Positions 1-14,600 of a stretch of DNA of 64,000 nucleotides are shown piece by piece (positions within the stretch are counted from its first letter, which is position 1; every line of letters starts with the position of its first letter). Below the pieces are notes generated by a model. The model saw nothing but the letters and a program-made list of their open reading frames with translations. It had not been told where the DNA came from and did no database searches. Source of the stretch: Spirodela intermedia (Eukaryota; Streptophyta; Magnoliopsida; Alismatales; Araceae). The stretch covers positions 2,092,501 through 2,156,500 of the forward strand of contig LR746269.1 of NCBI GenBank assembly GCA_902729315.2, in the 5' to 3' direction. The translations under genes were made by a program, and so were the position numbers.

Positions 1-127
1 AGCATTCACTTGCACTGTGCTGAATCGTTTCAATGATCGCACTTTAAATTAGCCAGTTATCACTAACACCAGGCTTCTATGATGCATTTTCTGGTTGCTG
101 ATGACAAATACCATTATTTACTCACAG

Positions 128-3100
128 GAGACTGCAGAAAAAAATTCCAGAGAAAATGATTGAGTTTTATCAGTTAGATTCTCCACTAGCACATTCTGCC
201 TTGTTAACTTTTAATGACAACATTATGACTGTCGGCTGATGGGTTTACTATCTGAAAATTCCTATTGTTCCTTTAGATATCAGATCATTAAATTATGTTC
301 ATGTCTTTTTCTCCAATTTTTAGAACTCTTTTTCCATTTTTCTATTACAGCTTGTGTACTCTCGTACGCTGGGGGGCAATGGATGCAGAGGCCAACCCTG
401 AAGCTGCAATGAAGGTTATTCTGGTTTCATGGCAAATTGGTATATGTAATAATTCCCATTCTTGTCAATGGCTAAAAGCACGAGTGACTGCCTTAAGATC
501 CTTGAACTGTTTTGAGGCAAGTGTTATTTCTGCCTTTTGTCCATCTTTTCTCTTTCTTTGTCTTGTTACCTTGTGAAACAGACACGTTTTTTTCCTCTGT
601 ACAACTAATACATTTCTTTTGAAGATTGAACATATACTCAAAGCAATCCCTGATTTTCTGAAAAGGAGCTTGGAGTTTCTTGTTTCTGAAGATAATCCTG
701 AAATCCGGAAGGCAATGGAAGACCTGGTAGTCAGGATCATCAATTTTGAGCATATGTGAAGGATGCTAACCTTTGATGTTTATTTTATTTCGAGCGATAA
801 AGATGAAATCTTATATAGTAGTGCTTTTGGCTTCAGAAATCGACGTAGAGCTGTAAAGGAAAGAAAAGCAATGACGCACAAGGTTGAAAAGCTATTAGAC
901 ATCTTTCCTCGTGCTATGTTTTCTTCGGGTAAGTCTTGCATCCAATCCTTTCCCTTATTCATGGCTCATCTGGCTTTCCTGTCAAAATATCAGTTATCAT
1001 AAATCCTTCAATGATGGCTGATACAATTCCAGTTGGTTTTGGTCTAACCGAAGTATATATAATTAACAGGCCTCTTGGCGTCAGAGTGAAATGGCATCAA
1101 ATAAAAATCACTGAAAAAGTCATTGGAGACTCTTATCTGATTATTGGCCATTTTAGATCTAAAATTGTATCTTTATGTTGAACGATTCATTCAACTTGCA
1201 CTCATAGGCTCTCTATGAGGGATCGCAGGGCCCTCTCCAAGATTACAAATTGAGATGCCCTATCAACTAACTCCTGACAGATCATGCATATACCAGGGTT
1301 GTCCTTGTTAATTCTTGGAAAACATTGTAAGAAATTTCGAGGAAATTGTCATCATTTTTATACGAAACTTCATTATAATTATTTATGCAGTGTAGCAGGA
1401 AATCATAGGGCCTATACAACTGAAGTTATGGATTCTAGTTGGGTCCATGTTTGTTTTATGATGTTACATGTCACGATGGGAATACACTTATTTATCCCTT
1501 TGCTTTTAGTATGATATTGTCAACATTCAAGAGAAAGTACCTCTATGTTGATATTACAGGCGATTGGGAATTTTTTGTGAAGAAACGCAGAACACCATGT
1601 AAATGGTTTTTTGCAAACATTGAAGTAAAAATCTGTATGTTTATGCACATATTATTAACATCACTTAGCTGCTCATATTAATTAATACATCTGCATGTGC
1701 AGACGTCTCAGAGGCTATGGACCATCTTGTTCAGCATCCCTCTTTAGCTCATTGTAGGTTTAGGATAGTCCTAAGAATATTGAAGAACCTCTTGGGTCCC
1801 TCTCTATCTTCATCACGTGTAAATGAATAACATTTCTATGGAGTTTAACGTGCATCTCTTCCAGTTTCGAGTTCTTTCAATGTTTGCATCCCAAGATGTT
1901 CAAACACCTTTGGATGTCCGGTGGATGTTCTGACAAGCAGTCACTAGCTAAGGGCTTTAGTTCAGGGTTTACGTTTCACATTTTAGGAGACTCTTCTAGA
2001 GGCATGCAGATTAGACTAAATGTGCGCAAACGATGCAATTAGTTTAGAATCACGTTTGTCAATTTAAAGCACAGATCCCGCTAAACGTTCAAAAATTTCT
2101 ATGCATCCCCTGCGCTAACATTCCTCTATCCACTTCAATAACCTTCTCATATACCCTCGCATCATTTTAATATTTCATCCGATAACCGACATGTCCAAAC
2201 AGCTTTTGTAAGCACTGAAGCATCTTAAGGCTTCGAAATTTGGGAAAATATTCTCGCGTCCTTGCACAGACGTAGGACGTTGATAGCCCTTGAAACAATT
2301 CTTGGACAATCGGTCCAACCAATGGCTTACATGTGACGGCATCCAGTTTACAGGTTTTCTCACCTCATCACACAGGCCTTTAGTCCTCTTCCCTTCCTGA
2401 AGGTGGTGAGCGGGACATATTTCTTTTTCCCCGTTTTATTCTTGTGTTTGCCTATATGGTTGTACGACTGTCTAATGTTTGCCAGGGCAAATGTCCAGGG
2501 AAAGAATGATGTGTCTTCAAGTACGTTCTTTGACTAATTTGTGTGTCTCCAACTAGAAAACCCTCCAAGACGTAGCAAAAAAGTAGCACTCTGACGCCGA
2601 GGTTGGAACCACAGAATCTGTTATGAGTTATATCCAAGTTGTACATAATTACTTTAGGATGTGGAGTAGATTCCTAATTAACCTGGCAAATATTGTAAGC
2701 CCCACCTCCTTCCCATATGAATGTTGATTTTCTTTCATATTATAAAACCACACGTTCTGTCAGCCACTTACGTGGAGTCGATGAATGGTGTTTTCTTATT
2801 TTCAACCATGATATCCTGCCGGAGGTTCGGTGACTTTAGTGGATGCTTCAAATGAAGCAGCAAGTCAGCCAAGAATATCTCCTGTCACTTATGCTGTAAA
2901 ATCACTCAGTAATAGTGACCAAATCTTAAGATTCGTCTTCACCCTGGTCACTGCTTGCATTAAGGCCAGGGGTAGGTTACTCTTTTTATGCTGGGATGCC
3001 CAAAATCCAATCAGATTGAAGATTCTGATATACATGGGTTTCTCTGTTGTAAAGAAGGCCTATAAATGGCAGTCATTGGCTGTCTTATTTAGGTATGTCA

Positions 3101-6100
3101 AACAGTAATTAATGATATCAGCTGAACTCTGAAATCTTAACACTCCATTATCTTTTCTCCCAGAGTGTTTAAAGCATTGCAGTATAGGATACCGAACAAA
3201 ACCAAAACCTATGTTTACCGGCTACGTTCTATTCGTGTACCTGATATGCTATAACCATTTACTGCAGTATCCTGGGGGATTCCATCGGCATGTTGTGTTA
3301 ACAGTCTGATTACACCTTGAACCTTTACAGTTATGACATTAGGCATATAGAAAACTTCAGCTATGTGCCCGGTATATTTATAAAGAAATTGTAGTAAATT
3401 AATTATCGACAGCAAATTTGTCAAATAGAAAAAAAAGCATGTGAACTTCCATACTAAAAGAAATAGGCTGCCATTTGTAGCTTTGGAGTATGTACCTTTT
3501 GAAAGAGTCTCTTATTTTGCATCTTGATTTGAAAACTTTTATTACCCCCGTGGAACTCATTCTGGTTGTTTAAGATTGTTTAAAGTTCTACATTGCCAAT
3601 GCTTTATTCTATCCTAATTTGGCTTAATGTTTATTATTCTTTTTCAGATTGCCTTTCCCTTGATCATTTTCTGCCATAACATTTCTCTATGGAATTCTTT
3701 CATTTGCTGCTTCTGTCCAGGTGGGAAACAAAAAATTAGTGTTGGAGAACTACCTGGTGCGGCTCTACTGTCTGTTTCTTTCACCTCAAAAGACCTGCAA
3801 GGTCCACTTATGTCAAAGGTATGATTTTTTGGCACTATGATTGCCCTTATTTGACATTATATTTGTTCCCTGGGATTTGGGATTTTAGAAGTCATTTTTA
3901 GTTTAAAATTTTTGGACAACTGCCACCTTTTTCTGTAGGATATTTCTAAACTTCATGGGAAATATGAAGCTATGCTATTGGAAGTTGCTGAATCCTTACA
4001 ACTAGCAAGAAATATCTGTGTAGCATTGCTTGCATTCCAATCATGGAAATCCTTTATAAATTGTTGGTTAAGCGCAGTTACAGTTACGGGGGCATCACCG
4101 AATGCATCGGATGAAAGCTCTAAGTCAGCCTCCATGGTTCTGAAGGTGATTTTTTAATGTACTTCAGCTTTGTTCATAACTATGTTGTTCATAGCTTCTT
4201 GCAGGTATTCATCGCTGGGTGATTGTTGCAGATTAGTCTGATTTTCTGGAAGACTGTCAAGTGCATATGTTTCTTAAATATCTTTATTTTTAAGTTTGTT
4301 CTAACTTACAATGTTTGATATCTAGATCTTGCTGAGGTTAGCTGAAAAATCTATTCCTCGTGTTGCGGAAAATATTGCACTTGCCATTGGTGCTTTATGT
4401 GTGGTAAGCTTATATGCAATGCATTGCATCTATCTTGATACTTTTAACTAATCTCTGCAATCCGTAGCCATATGTACGCATACAATTCAACAAATACTTT
4501 TCGTTTCTTGTGGCATTAGATACTATATGTCTAGAATGCGAGATGGGAAATAGCATTTTTTATGCAGTTCTGTCTCTTAATTTTCCTTGTTAAATTTTTC
4601 CCCTTCAAAGATGAGAGCTTTATCCCATTTTTTACATGCCATGGTTTTTGATATCAAATTGATTTCAAAGACTGGTGCACTGTGTGACAAGCTCTTTAAA
4701 TTAAACGTCAATAAAAAGCAAGTAGGGAACCGTCACTAAAATAATTTCATGTTTTCAAATGATTTCGTCTTGAAGAATGGCAAATGCTAGTCAAATAACC
4801 TTAGATCAAACACCGCTGTAATGTTTCGGATGTTTTTCTCAAATGTGATTTTAAAGACAAAGGCGATATGAAAGATGAATCCCAAGTGTGCACTTGATTA
4901 AGTTCTGAGGACTATCTTGATTTAAGTTTTGTTTCTTGCATAGTTGATTCCAGAAAATTTTCTGGAAGGATTTATTACAACAGTAATAATTGAATTCCAC
5001 ATCTCTGGTAGAGGCTCAGTTTTATTTATTCCACTGAGAACGTATATTTTCCCTCACTGTAAGAACACAGGGAGCCCTCCTCCCTGGAATTGTGAGCCCC
5101 TGGGAGTATTTTAAAATGCCATGGAGGGTGTTTGTGGGGATTGATGAAGATTGTCCTAGAGGTAATGGAGCCTCATTCAGTTCCAAGTAGATGAACTTTC
5201 CATTGGGATTGTAGCATTGGTGGATCACAGAAATTCCTGTTGTCCTACATTCATTCTTGTCAAAAACTAGATTTACAGGAAAACAGTCTGATGACATCTC
5301 ATTTAGACTTATGGGTCGTTACTAGTATTAATGCAAGGGAAAACTAGAGAACATAATTGCTAGCATATGGTCTTTTTTGGTAGATTCAGCCGGGACATTT
5401 TAATAGAATGGTTAAAATATGTCATAATGTATGACGGCTCAAGAAAGTATATTGGCATTCGTACAATGCTACCTCATGGAAAGGAAGGATACCTGGACCA
5501 TTCATTTGGTTCAGTTTTCTTGATCTTGGAGAAAGGAGTGGCAACATTCCCTGTAGGTATTGGAAACACTGACATGAACGGACGGTGACAATTTGTACTA
5601 CTTTGGTATGCTATGTCAACATACTGTGTTAGATCAAGTATAGTTAAATTATCGAACGAGTGCTACTGCCACAGAAGATGACAAGAGTTTACCCTGTTCC
5701 TTCTACAAGCTAATTTTGCGTGCAGAGAGTTAGCATTGTACCAAGTCAAAAGCAAAAACTTAGCAGAATAAAAAATGCAAACATATATTTTCTGCAGTCC
5801 CTCTATTGATACTGAAGAAAAAAAGTTGAAGAGAATTTTATAATGAATACTGGCATTCTGTTCAACCTACATGAGAATCTCTACTTTTACTCTTTTCGGG
5901 AGCAAAGTGGATGTCTTTCTTACTTCGTGTACTCTTTTTTTTTTTCCTGTGTTGATCTCTGTCAGGTTTTGCCGCCATCAGAATATACGGTTCTATCAGA
6001 TGCATCAAGTTTTCTTTTGAAATGGTTGTTTCAGTATGAGCATGAACACCAACAATGGTCTGCTGCAATATCTTTGGGACTGGTGTCAAATTCTCTGCAT

Positions 6101-9100
6101 ATAACAGATAAGTCACGAAAAGTTGATATCATCCATGGACTCCTTGAGGTACGAGTACATGTGATTTATTTTGTGGATGCATATCGTATACATTCTTGCT
6201 TGTTTACTGTTCATGTCATAATTCAGTATAGAAAAAGAAATCCTTTATTTTCTTATGAAAAAGGAATGTGATAAGAATGAAACTCAGGTGAAGGACGGAT
6301 ATATCATCCTCTCACAAAAACAAATGATCATTTAAAAACATTCGATTCCTCCCAAATAACTGGGCTCGGAAAGTGGCTTCCAGTACTTCCAGGTCGCTTT
6401 TTGAGCGGACTCAGTCTTATTCAGCTTTATCTCACTTGATTTTGTCTCTAGCTCTTAAAATTGGATTGCTGCCAAAGTCTTCTGCAATCAAAAGAATTTC
6501 ACAGTCACACACAATCATGGAATGTGTGTGAAGGTAATTTTTTCTGCTGTGAAGGCAATTTTTTCTGGAGAAGAAAAGTTTATGGTGAAGAATAACTTGG
6601 AGATTTCTCAAGTGTAAAAACCCTTTAACTAGGTCGAACGGCAACCAATTTTGTCTAGATGGATGAATGAACAATGTATAAATTCCATGAACGTGATCAG
6701 CAAATCACGTCAATAAAGTTATCGCTTCCATGAAAGGCTCGATTTTCAGGGATGTGAATGTAATCCTGGTTTATTACTGTGGAGGATTAGGAAGATATCG
6801 GAGCTCCCTTATCCGTAGCTATATGTTTTAACTATCATTTGCGGGTAGTAACTCATTCCACATAATTGTCAAGGCAGCACCTAGTGAATTCACGGAATCA
6901 CCGACTCCAGATTGATCTAATTCAATTGGCCAGTAATGACTATTATTACTCCAAATTGAGTCTTGCCTTATTCTCTTTTCCTAGCACTAAATTTTTGATC
7001 TAGTTCTGAAAATCAGATTGGAGTTACGAAAACCTTTGATGTAGCACTCATCATCTTTGCAACACAGATGATGAGGTTGGAGTCATCTTATCTCCTGATC
7101 AGAATCTTCATGAATAAATACTTCCTGTGTGAGTATTTAACTTCGTTTGCTTTTGTTCCTTTAGTTTTCTGAAGTCAGACATCAGAGATGTTGTGGTTGG
7201 CATTCGTGTGACTTGTTTAAACATTTATGTTGCTATTATGAGAATTTGGATTTCTTTATCAATTTGTTTTAAAAAATGTTTCAATTCGCTCATGAATAAT
7301 GTGTGACTTCGATCATTTCCATATATAACGTCTGTGTTATGAAAAAAAGAGTTTGACTACTACTGTGCTTGTTTTGCTACCTTCAGGTCAGTCAAAATAG
7401 CAGAAGCTGTCTTGTCAAAGGAGCATGCGGTGCAGGGCTGGGTTTCACTTGTCAGAACCTCTTTACCCAAGTCAATGATGATTCAGAAGGAAGGGTAACT
7501 GAAGCAAAATTGCTTGGAAAAATCATCCACTCCTTATCTTTAACGATAAGGCAGATGTGTCCATCTTCATCTGATTCAATGATGCATCTACGTAGAAGCT
7601 TTCCGCTGGATGAGGATGAAGCACAGGCAGATGTCTTAACCGACCTTCTGAGTTATAGCTATGAGGACGTGAGCGACTCTTGGGGTGCTACAGGCCTCGT
7701 CCTTGGGCTGGGGAATACTGTTGTTGCCTTATATAGGCTTGGTGCCTTTGATGGCATCAAAAGCATAAAAAATATCCTTCTCTCATGGATCACATATTGC
7801 GATTTTTCTTCTCAAGGTTCTCAGGACGAAGTGTTTGAGATCCCATTATCTATAGGCTCATGTCTTGTACTTCCGACTGTAGTTCACTTCTGTGAAAGAG
7901 CTGAGATGACAGATATAGACCTTCCTGGTCTTCTCGAGGTTTATAGATCTTTAATCCCTACACTTACAGCTACAGAGGATTCTGGGGCAGCACATCGAAA
8001 TCTATTGATGGCATCCTCAATTGGGGCTGGATCCCTCCTCTCATACATCTTGAATGAAGGGGTGCATTCTCTGAAGTTTGATGACATAAGATGTCTGCTG
8101 GAAAACATGAGAAGTTTATATACTCAGTCATACCCTCCCATTGTCCAGCTGGGAGGGATGCTTGGGGTCGTTAATGCTTTTGGTGCGGGAGCTGTGACTC
8201 TGACTGAAACATTTCTCCGGCCTTCTTTGGGAATTGATGATGTTTCAAAGGTTGGGAATGTTTTTTTTGTTCCTGTTGGGAATTTTTTTTCTCTTTCTAA
8301 CCTTTGTCTTTGTCTATCATAACAGGATTCGTTATATATTAGGGGACCTATATCTGCCAATCCTGCTCTTGAGCCCTTGTCTACATCACTGATTCAAGAA
8401 ATGTTTGTAATAGCGAAAGAATCCACGGATAAGCAAATACGCAGTTATGCCGCATGGTCTGTTTCATTTCTTAGGCACTGGTGGTTGTCACTGGACTCTC
8501 AAAGTGTTCAAGAATCAAGAAGTGTTTCAGAGAATACTTTGGTTTGGGGTCTCTACTCTTGGTTAAATAGAACAGAGGTTCATTTATCTTTCCCAGAAGA
8601 ATCTCAGTTAAACATTATATGATGCTTAATTATATTCTAGTGGTCTTTTTTATTTGTATAATCAGTCTCTTATTCATTTTTCTTCCGTAAAATAATCAGC
8701 ATAAGCTTGCGGTTTTCATTGAATAATCTTTGGCACAAGTGAGATGTGGGCTCCTCATGTCAAAATGGCCACTTATTCCCAGAGAACAGAGTCACAACGA
8801 GAGGCTCGATGTACTTCACATTCCTTTTCTTTTGTAGAGTTATTCCTTGTGGGGTCATGGATTAAACATTACCAGTTCTCTCCAGATCAATGTTACTATA
8901 TGAGGACCCACTCACACACCCATATCCACTGTTCACCTTGATGCCCAGCTATTTTCCGATGCTCGGTTATGCTCTTGTTCAAATTTAAACGATATGGATT
9001 TTTTTTCAAACCAGAAAAAAAAAAGGCTTTAAATTGTTAGTCAGCTTGTAGGGGTTAATAACAAGAAAGTAACATGAATCTAATCTGAATGGATACTGAG

Positions 9101-11126
9101 GTGGTTCGGAGTTTATAATTTCATCTGATAATCCTGGACTTATATGATGCTATTGATTTTATTAAAGATATATATTATTAGTTTCTAATCAATCTTTTTT
9201 TTTCTTCTTGAAACAGATGAATGATTTCCCAAATGTAAAAACAGTTGCAAGCGTCTTAAGGTGTCTTTCACAGGCACCCAGATTGCCAGGTTCAGCTGAT
9301 TGGGGAGCTATTATTAAGCGTTGCATGAGATATGGGGCCCAATCATCTGCTAAGTCAAAGATGACCGCCCAGGAGCCCAATACAATACGGGAAGAATGCA
9401 TACGCTTGTCATTAGCCCATGCAAGTAGTGACAGCTCTCTCATGCTCTTTGTCGATGAGCTCGCCATTGGGTCTCGCTTCAGCACACTAGAACTGAATCT
9501 CCAATGCTTGCTTCTATCTCAGCTATCAGAAATTATGGGGGTCTTCTCCGCTTCAAGGTTCGAGAAATTGTATGGCGACTTGGTCGAGTGGTTGAGCTCT
9601 TCAGCCACTTATTTGCTTTATAGCGCCTATGAGAAATCCTTGCTACGGATCTCATTCTGGAAAGGTCTTCATCAATGCCTTGTCAAAGCTTCTGATAAGT
9701 CAGCCGGTGCCTTACAAGTAGAGAAATGCATCGAGTTACTATTCAGTTTGCTGCCTGTCTCCATCTCCGATCATGGTTCAGTAGAGGGGCGGGTTCATTC
9801 CCAAGAGTTAACCGAGGCTGTTAGTTGCCTATCTGTGGCTCCACAAGACTGGCTGATGAATGTGCTTCAGGTAAACTATGAATCGCATATTTTGCGAGTG
9901 GCACAGGCAGCCTACAGCTTTTTCTTCAGATTTCTCTTGTTTCCATCTCCCTTTCCCATTATGGAAGCTCACGTGATCCAGAGCTTAGAAATATTTTCCA
10001 AATCGGGGAATTTTCTTCACTAATGCTTCTACCCACCTACAGGTGCGTAAGATCAATGCCATTGGTGAAGGAAACCATGATGCTGAAGCGGTGAAAAAGG
10101 TGATAATTACAGCTAGGCTTGTAAAGAAGGGTTGCCTCCCAGCATCTGAGCTAGGAAAGCTGAAGACTTTTATATTGAGTTCCGAATCCGAAGGTGTCTC
10201 TCTCAGCTTCCTGCAAAGTTCTACGAGATTAGGATATGATGATGCATTAAAATTGTTCATGAAAAATGGCATAGTACCATTACTTTTTCGATTTATATTG
10301 TTTAATCTCTGGTCTGCAGGTATTTGGATCGTCCTCTTGGAAGTTGTCGGAGCATTATATGGCGCCGACAGCTCTATAAAGGGACAATGGCTCCTGGATG
10401 CTATAGAAATCAGCTGCATTTCACGACATCCAACCACGGTTAGTACTTTACCCAGTTCATACTGCTGTCCAGCTCAATAACATGACCATCTCAAGATCTT
10501 ATGCGCGAAAGTTTTGAAAACTATGTGAACACATGTAGTAATCTTTCTATTAAATGTGAACTATGTGAACAACAGATGTAATAACCTCAGCCTCTTATCA
10601 AATGGTGCTCATGAGGAGCATCATATCCTCAGTCTTATTTTCTTTCAGGAAAGAAATAAATATAAATCCAGAACAACCCATATAACCCTTTGCTTTTTTC
10701 TTATTTCTCTTCTCCTCTGAGCACAGTGCTCCTCTCCTTTCTCCTTTTCTCCCTGTTTTGCAGGCTCTGCAGTTTGTAGGGATCCTGTCAGGTCGATGCT
10801 GTGATTACATGCCGCTTCTGATTCTCAGCCCAGAAGCCGTCTTGAGCGACCTACCAGTGACTCTCCCTTCTCTCCTCTCGAGCAGCAGCTGGAGCTTCAT
10901 TGCAGAAAAACTGGTAGATACGCTGTGGGAATCAACCAAGCGAATCTGCAACTGGGCCACACGATTGCACGCTGGAAACGCGCGTGCTGGACAGGACGAC
11001 ATCGACAGAAGCGAAAACAGCCGCTCACTCCTGCTGGGCCATCCAATGCGGGAGACCTGCCTCTCGCTTAAACATCACCTGCCATTTGAGAAGAGGCTAA
11101 GACTCGCCAACCTGGCGTTTCCCTGA
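128..11126 (+). CDS. RST1: RST1 (RESURRECTION1) protein, 3' part; DUF3730/focadhesin-like
   Basis: Proposed exons: 128-202, 351-516, 625-755, 837-928, 3721-3818, 3939-4145, 4326-4403, 5966-6148, 7387-8250, 8326-8577, 9217-9870, 10043-10438 and 10764-11126 (stop TGA). Frames join without a break, giving about 1185 residues; the family protein is about 1840, so the N-terminal third lies left of the window. Recognised by stretches such as LVRWGAMDAEA, GELPGAALLSVSF, WSAAISLGLVSNSLHITD, LVKGACGAGLGFTCQ and LYGADSSIKGQWLLDAIEISC. The protein is a large helical-repeat type without catalytic motifs. In Arabidopsis RST1 works with RIPR to link the cytosolic RNA exosome to the Ski complex, and mutants have altered cuticular wax and embryo defects. 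Oddities: a GC-AG intron after 516 and a 2.8-kb intron after 928. Gene identity is secure; the first exon shown and the 10043-10438 exon are less certain. Confidence 0.9.
929..3720 (+). other. Long RST1 intron with no confirmed exon
   Basis: The donor GTAAGT at 929 and the acceptor before 3721 join ...AMFSSG to GKQKISVGELPGAALL, which reads as one continuous family segment. Everything between is therefore taken as intron. It holds open stretches around 1702-1820 and 2830-2970 with possible AG/GT flanks, but neither is needed to complete the protein and I recognise no family in them. Confidence 0.6.
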
Positions 11127-11665
11127 AGAACTGGTGAGGTTGGGCATCAACCAGTTGTTTTCTTCCCCCTTAGAGATCTTGCTGTTCTTATCAATGACTA
11201 GAACCTTTCTTTCTTCAGAGCATGGTTACAATATAAGTTGGGGGTTGTCATTAGTATCGTCTCAAGGATTCAAACCCATCATGTTAATTCTCGTCTTCAA
11301 AGCTTTAAGGGTGCGATTACCCATCATTAATCTATCCTAGTCTCTAGACATCATTATCCATTGAATGGGGCAGTCTAATTAATCTGAACCCAGTCAATTA
11401 ATCACACTGTATGTAGCACATGACGGGTGAGAGCCATAAGACCCCCCCCATAAACTCACTAAGAGAGATTAGTAACACCAACACCAGTCTAATTCTACAA
11501 AGGGAAAACAAAAAAACCAGCAAGGAAAGGTCACCATGGATTCGCAGTGAAGAAAACCAGAGTGCACAGGAGAGCCAAAAAAGGGAACAAAACCGATATC
11601 CAGGTAGACACTTCTACGGCCAAATAGATCCCCCCCTGTTTCCACGCAGAAACAGGGAAGATGAT
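11127..11665. other. Convergent intergenic spacer / 3' UTRs of RST1 and CCT3
   Basis: The RST1 stop and the CCT3 stop face each other across about 540 bp. I see no further gene here. The two transcripts probably end in this interval and may overlap, but no polyadenylation site can be fixed by eye. Confidence 0.6.
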
Positions 11666-14600
11666 CTAGTCGGGAAGTATCTGCTCGCCGTCTGCATCGC
11701 CTTCTTCTTCGATCTTCGGCTTTGATGGGGCCGGGCCAGCGCCAGGAGCTTGCTTCTTCTTGATCCCACTGACGATGTCGTCAATCCGCAGGATCATGCA
11801 GGCAGCCTCGATGGCGGTCTTGAAAGTCTGCGCCTTGACATTGAACGAGTCCCAGATCTTCGGGGGGTAGTTTGGGGAGGATGAAGGAAAAGAATGGTTA
11901 GAACATCCACTCCGGGCCCAGCCACAGAGGGAGGGGAAAGGAAGGAAGCAAGTCTGAGAGCTGGGAGGGCCAGATGGGCACGCGTACCTGCTGCTCTCTC
12001 ATGTCGACAATCGCGCCAGTGTTCCCGTCGATGCCGACCCATGCGTTCTCCTCACTCGCATGCTGCAACAAAGGGTTCAAATCATGTATAAATATATTGA
12101 TGGATCCTAGGGAGCGGAAGGCATCACAGAAGGCCACATAAGTTTGACTTTTCCTCCAAATGGGCAAATCAAGATCTTAATGTTGAGGCACGGTCAACCA
12201 GGTTCCCTCATGCTGATGGGTCTTCGCATCATTGATGATGATTATCGAAAATCCCAACTTTGAAACTCAAATGTTGAAGAAAATCTGTTGACCTTTTTTT
12301 TTTTTTACCTTCCCTTGGAGAGCAGTCATCGTCCGAATCACATTCACTCCACAATTTTGTGCCAATGTCCGTGGGATAGCCTCAAAAGCCACAGCAGCAG
12401 CTTCATACGGCCACTAAATTCATTACAAAGCAAGAAAAATTAATCACATTGGATGAAACCAGAGGATAATATGATAAAAAAAATCCTTATTTAAATTTAA
12501 AATATGTTTTTCACTCAATCGAAAGGAAAAAAAACAAAACCCAAGAAGAAAAGGGGAAGATTGCACCTTTTCAACACCTTCTATTGAAGAACTCTTCTGC
12601 TTTAGCGATGCTGATACAGTCAATTCTGTGGCACCACCCCCTGGAAGTAGCTTAGGGTTCTTCAAGATGTTCCTCGCTACAGACATGGCATCCTGTTGAC
12701 AAAGCGTATCGGCTTCAGAGAAAGAAGATCGCCTAGTATATATATCATGCACACGAAAGAAGAAGCGTGTACCTGCAGATTCCTTTCGACTTCATTAAGA
12801 AGGTCCTTACTTGCACCTCTCAGGAGAACACTGCATGCCTTTGGATCCTTGCAGTCAACAATAAATGTAAAGAACTCATCTCCGATCTTCTTGACCTCGA
12901 AAAGACCTGCCCCAGTTCCAACATCAGATTCTTGCAGTTCATCAGGCCTATTAACAACAACAGCCCCACAAGCCCTTGCGATCCTATTGTTGTCAGTCTT
13001 CCTCAGACGCCTGATAGCACTGACTCCAGCCTTGCTCAGATAATGGCAGGCAAGATCACTCAGTCCCTTTTCTGTAATAACCAAGTCGGGCTTGAACTTC
13101 AGTATCTGCACGCAGATGTTTTCAATATATTCTTCCTCCATCTTCAGCAAGATCGCCCTGGCAACAATTTCTTCATAAGAATGTATCTTCATAATATCTG
13201 TTCAATATTAGACTGATAGAAAGGACATGCTTTTCTTCAAGCTAAAGAAGATCCCCAGCATTGGCCTACTATCATCTATGTGTGTATGATTGCCAACTCT
13301 AATGCCTTTTTAATGTTAGGATTTATGTGATAAAAAGCCACAGATTGGAAAAGTTGAGTGGAATATATTCATCTTCAATATAAGAGGATCTATAACTACT
13401 CATGTCAGCTGCTCAAAGGAAACCCTAACCATATACCCATCTACAGCATATAAAGTACAAAAAGACATCATATGTCTAATTCTTAGAGTTCCATAAGGAT
13501 TATCAGACTACTCTTATGACTGCAACTATTTTCATTTTGAATGTAAAAAAAAAAAAAAAACAGTACAGCTTGTAAGGCAGTTACCCGTTTATGGAGCAAT
13601 AGGCAGTTCATTAACCCTAGAAAAAAGGATGGCAGTACCATAAATCTATAATCTAAAAGGAAAATTATTTTGCCAGTTTCCTCTGTGCTTACCAATCTTC
13701 CTCTCTGACCAACTCTGCATTCGTTTGGTTTTCACCCTTTTTGTACTCGAGAGGGCAATCAAGAAGGATGATGCGGGGGTTCAGTATCCTTCTCCTCATT
13801 TTCCCAGGGGCAACCACGTCCTTGTTGAACATAACTCCCCTTAGAACCCTTGAGTCCTCCAATTGGCCTCCAGGAATCTTCTCAACTTTGATGTACTTCT
13901 TAATATCCACCTCTCTCAAACCTTGACCAAGATCCACTCCCACTGTAGTAGTAGCATCAATTGCAAGATCCTACAAAAAATCAAATCTTTGTCTGGTCGT
14001 TATTGAAATCAAAATTAAAAACAACAGATAAGGAGAAATTCATGTAAAGATATTGCAATAAAAAAAAACCACAGAAATTAAGTCTGAGTCATGCTTATTC
14101 CACGGATTATAGCACATTTTTTTCATACACACATGGGAAAGAAATGTGATTGTTTTTAGGCTCAAACCTTGAGGCATCTCATACTTAACGATTAAAAAAA
14201 TAAAAAAAAATGAAAACCTGTAAAAAAATAACATTAAACTTTCAAACAGATCAAAATGCCTGACATTCGGTTCCAACCAACTGTTCTGAATTACTCCATT
14301 ATGTTGCATTTGGTTCACATATTCTCTAAGAAAAAACAGGCCCGTAGAAAATCTAATTAAAAAAGCACGAAGCAGATGTTCCCTAAGCAGCACTATTGAT
14401 AAGACAAATTGTTGCGAATAAAGATCCCAACAAAGGGAAGAAACGAAACTCGGTGCCCATAGATGATTGCAATAGAGAACTTACAGCAATTAAGTTACCA
14501 AACTGACTGGTAAACTTTGTACCAATACAACTTTTGACCAGACCAAGCATTGAGGCACCTGAAACGATAAAATTCATCAATACAGAAAGTAAACAAGTAA

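Noticed and set aside
5022-5297. 91-codon minus-strand open frame inside an RST1 intron
   Set aside because: No recognisable domain, no splice partners, and it lies within an intron of a well-supported gene.
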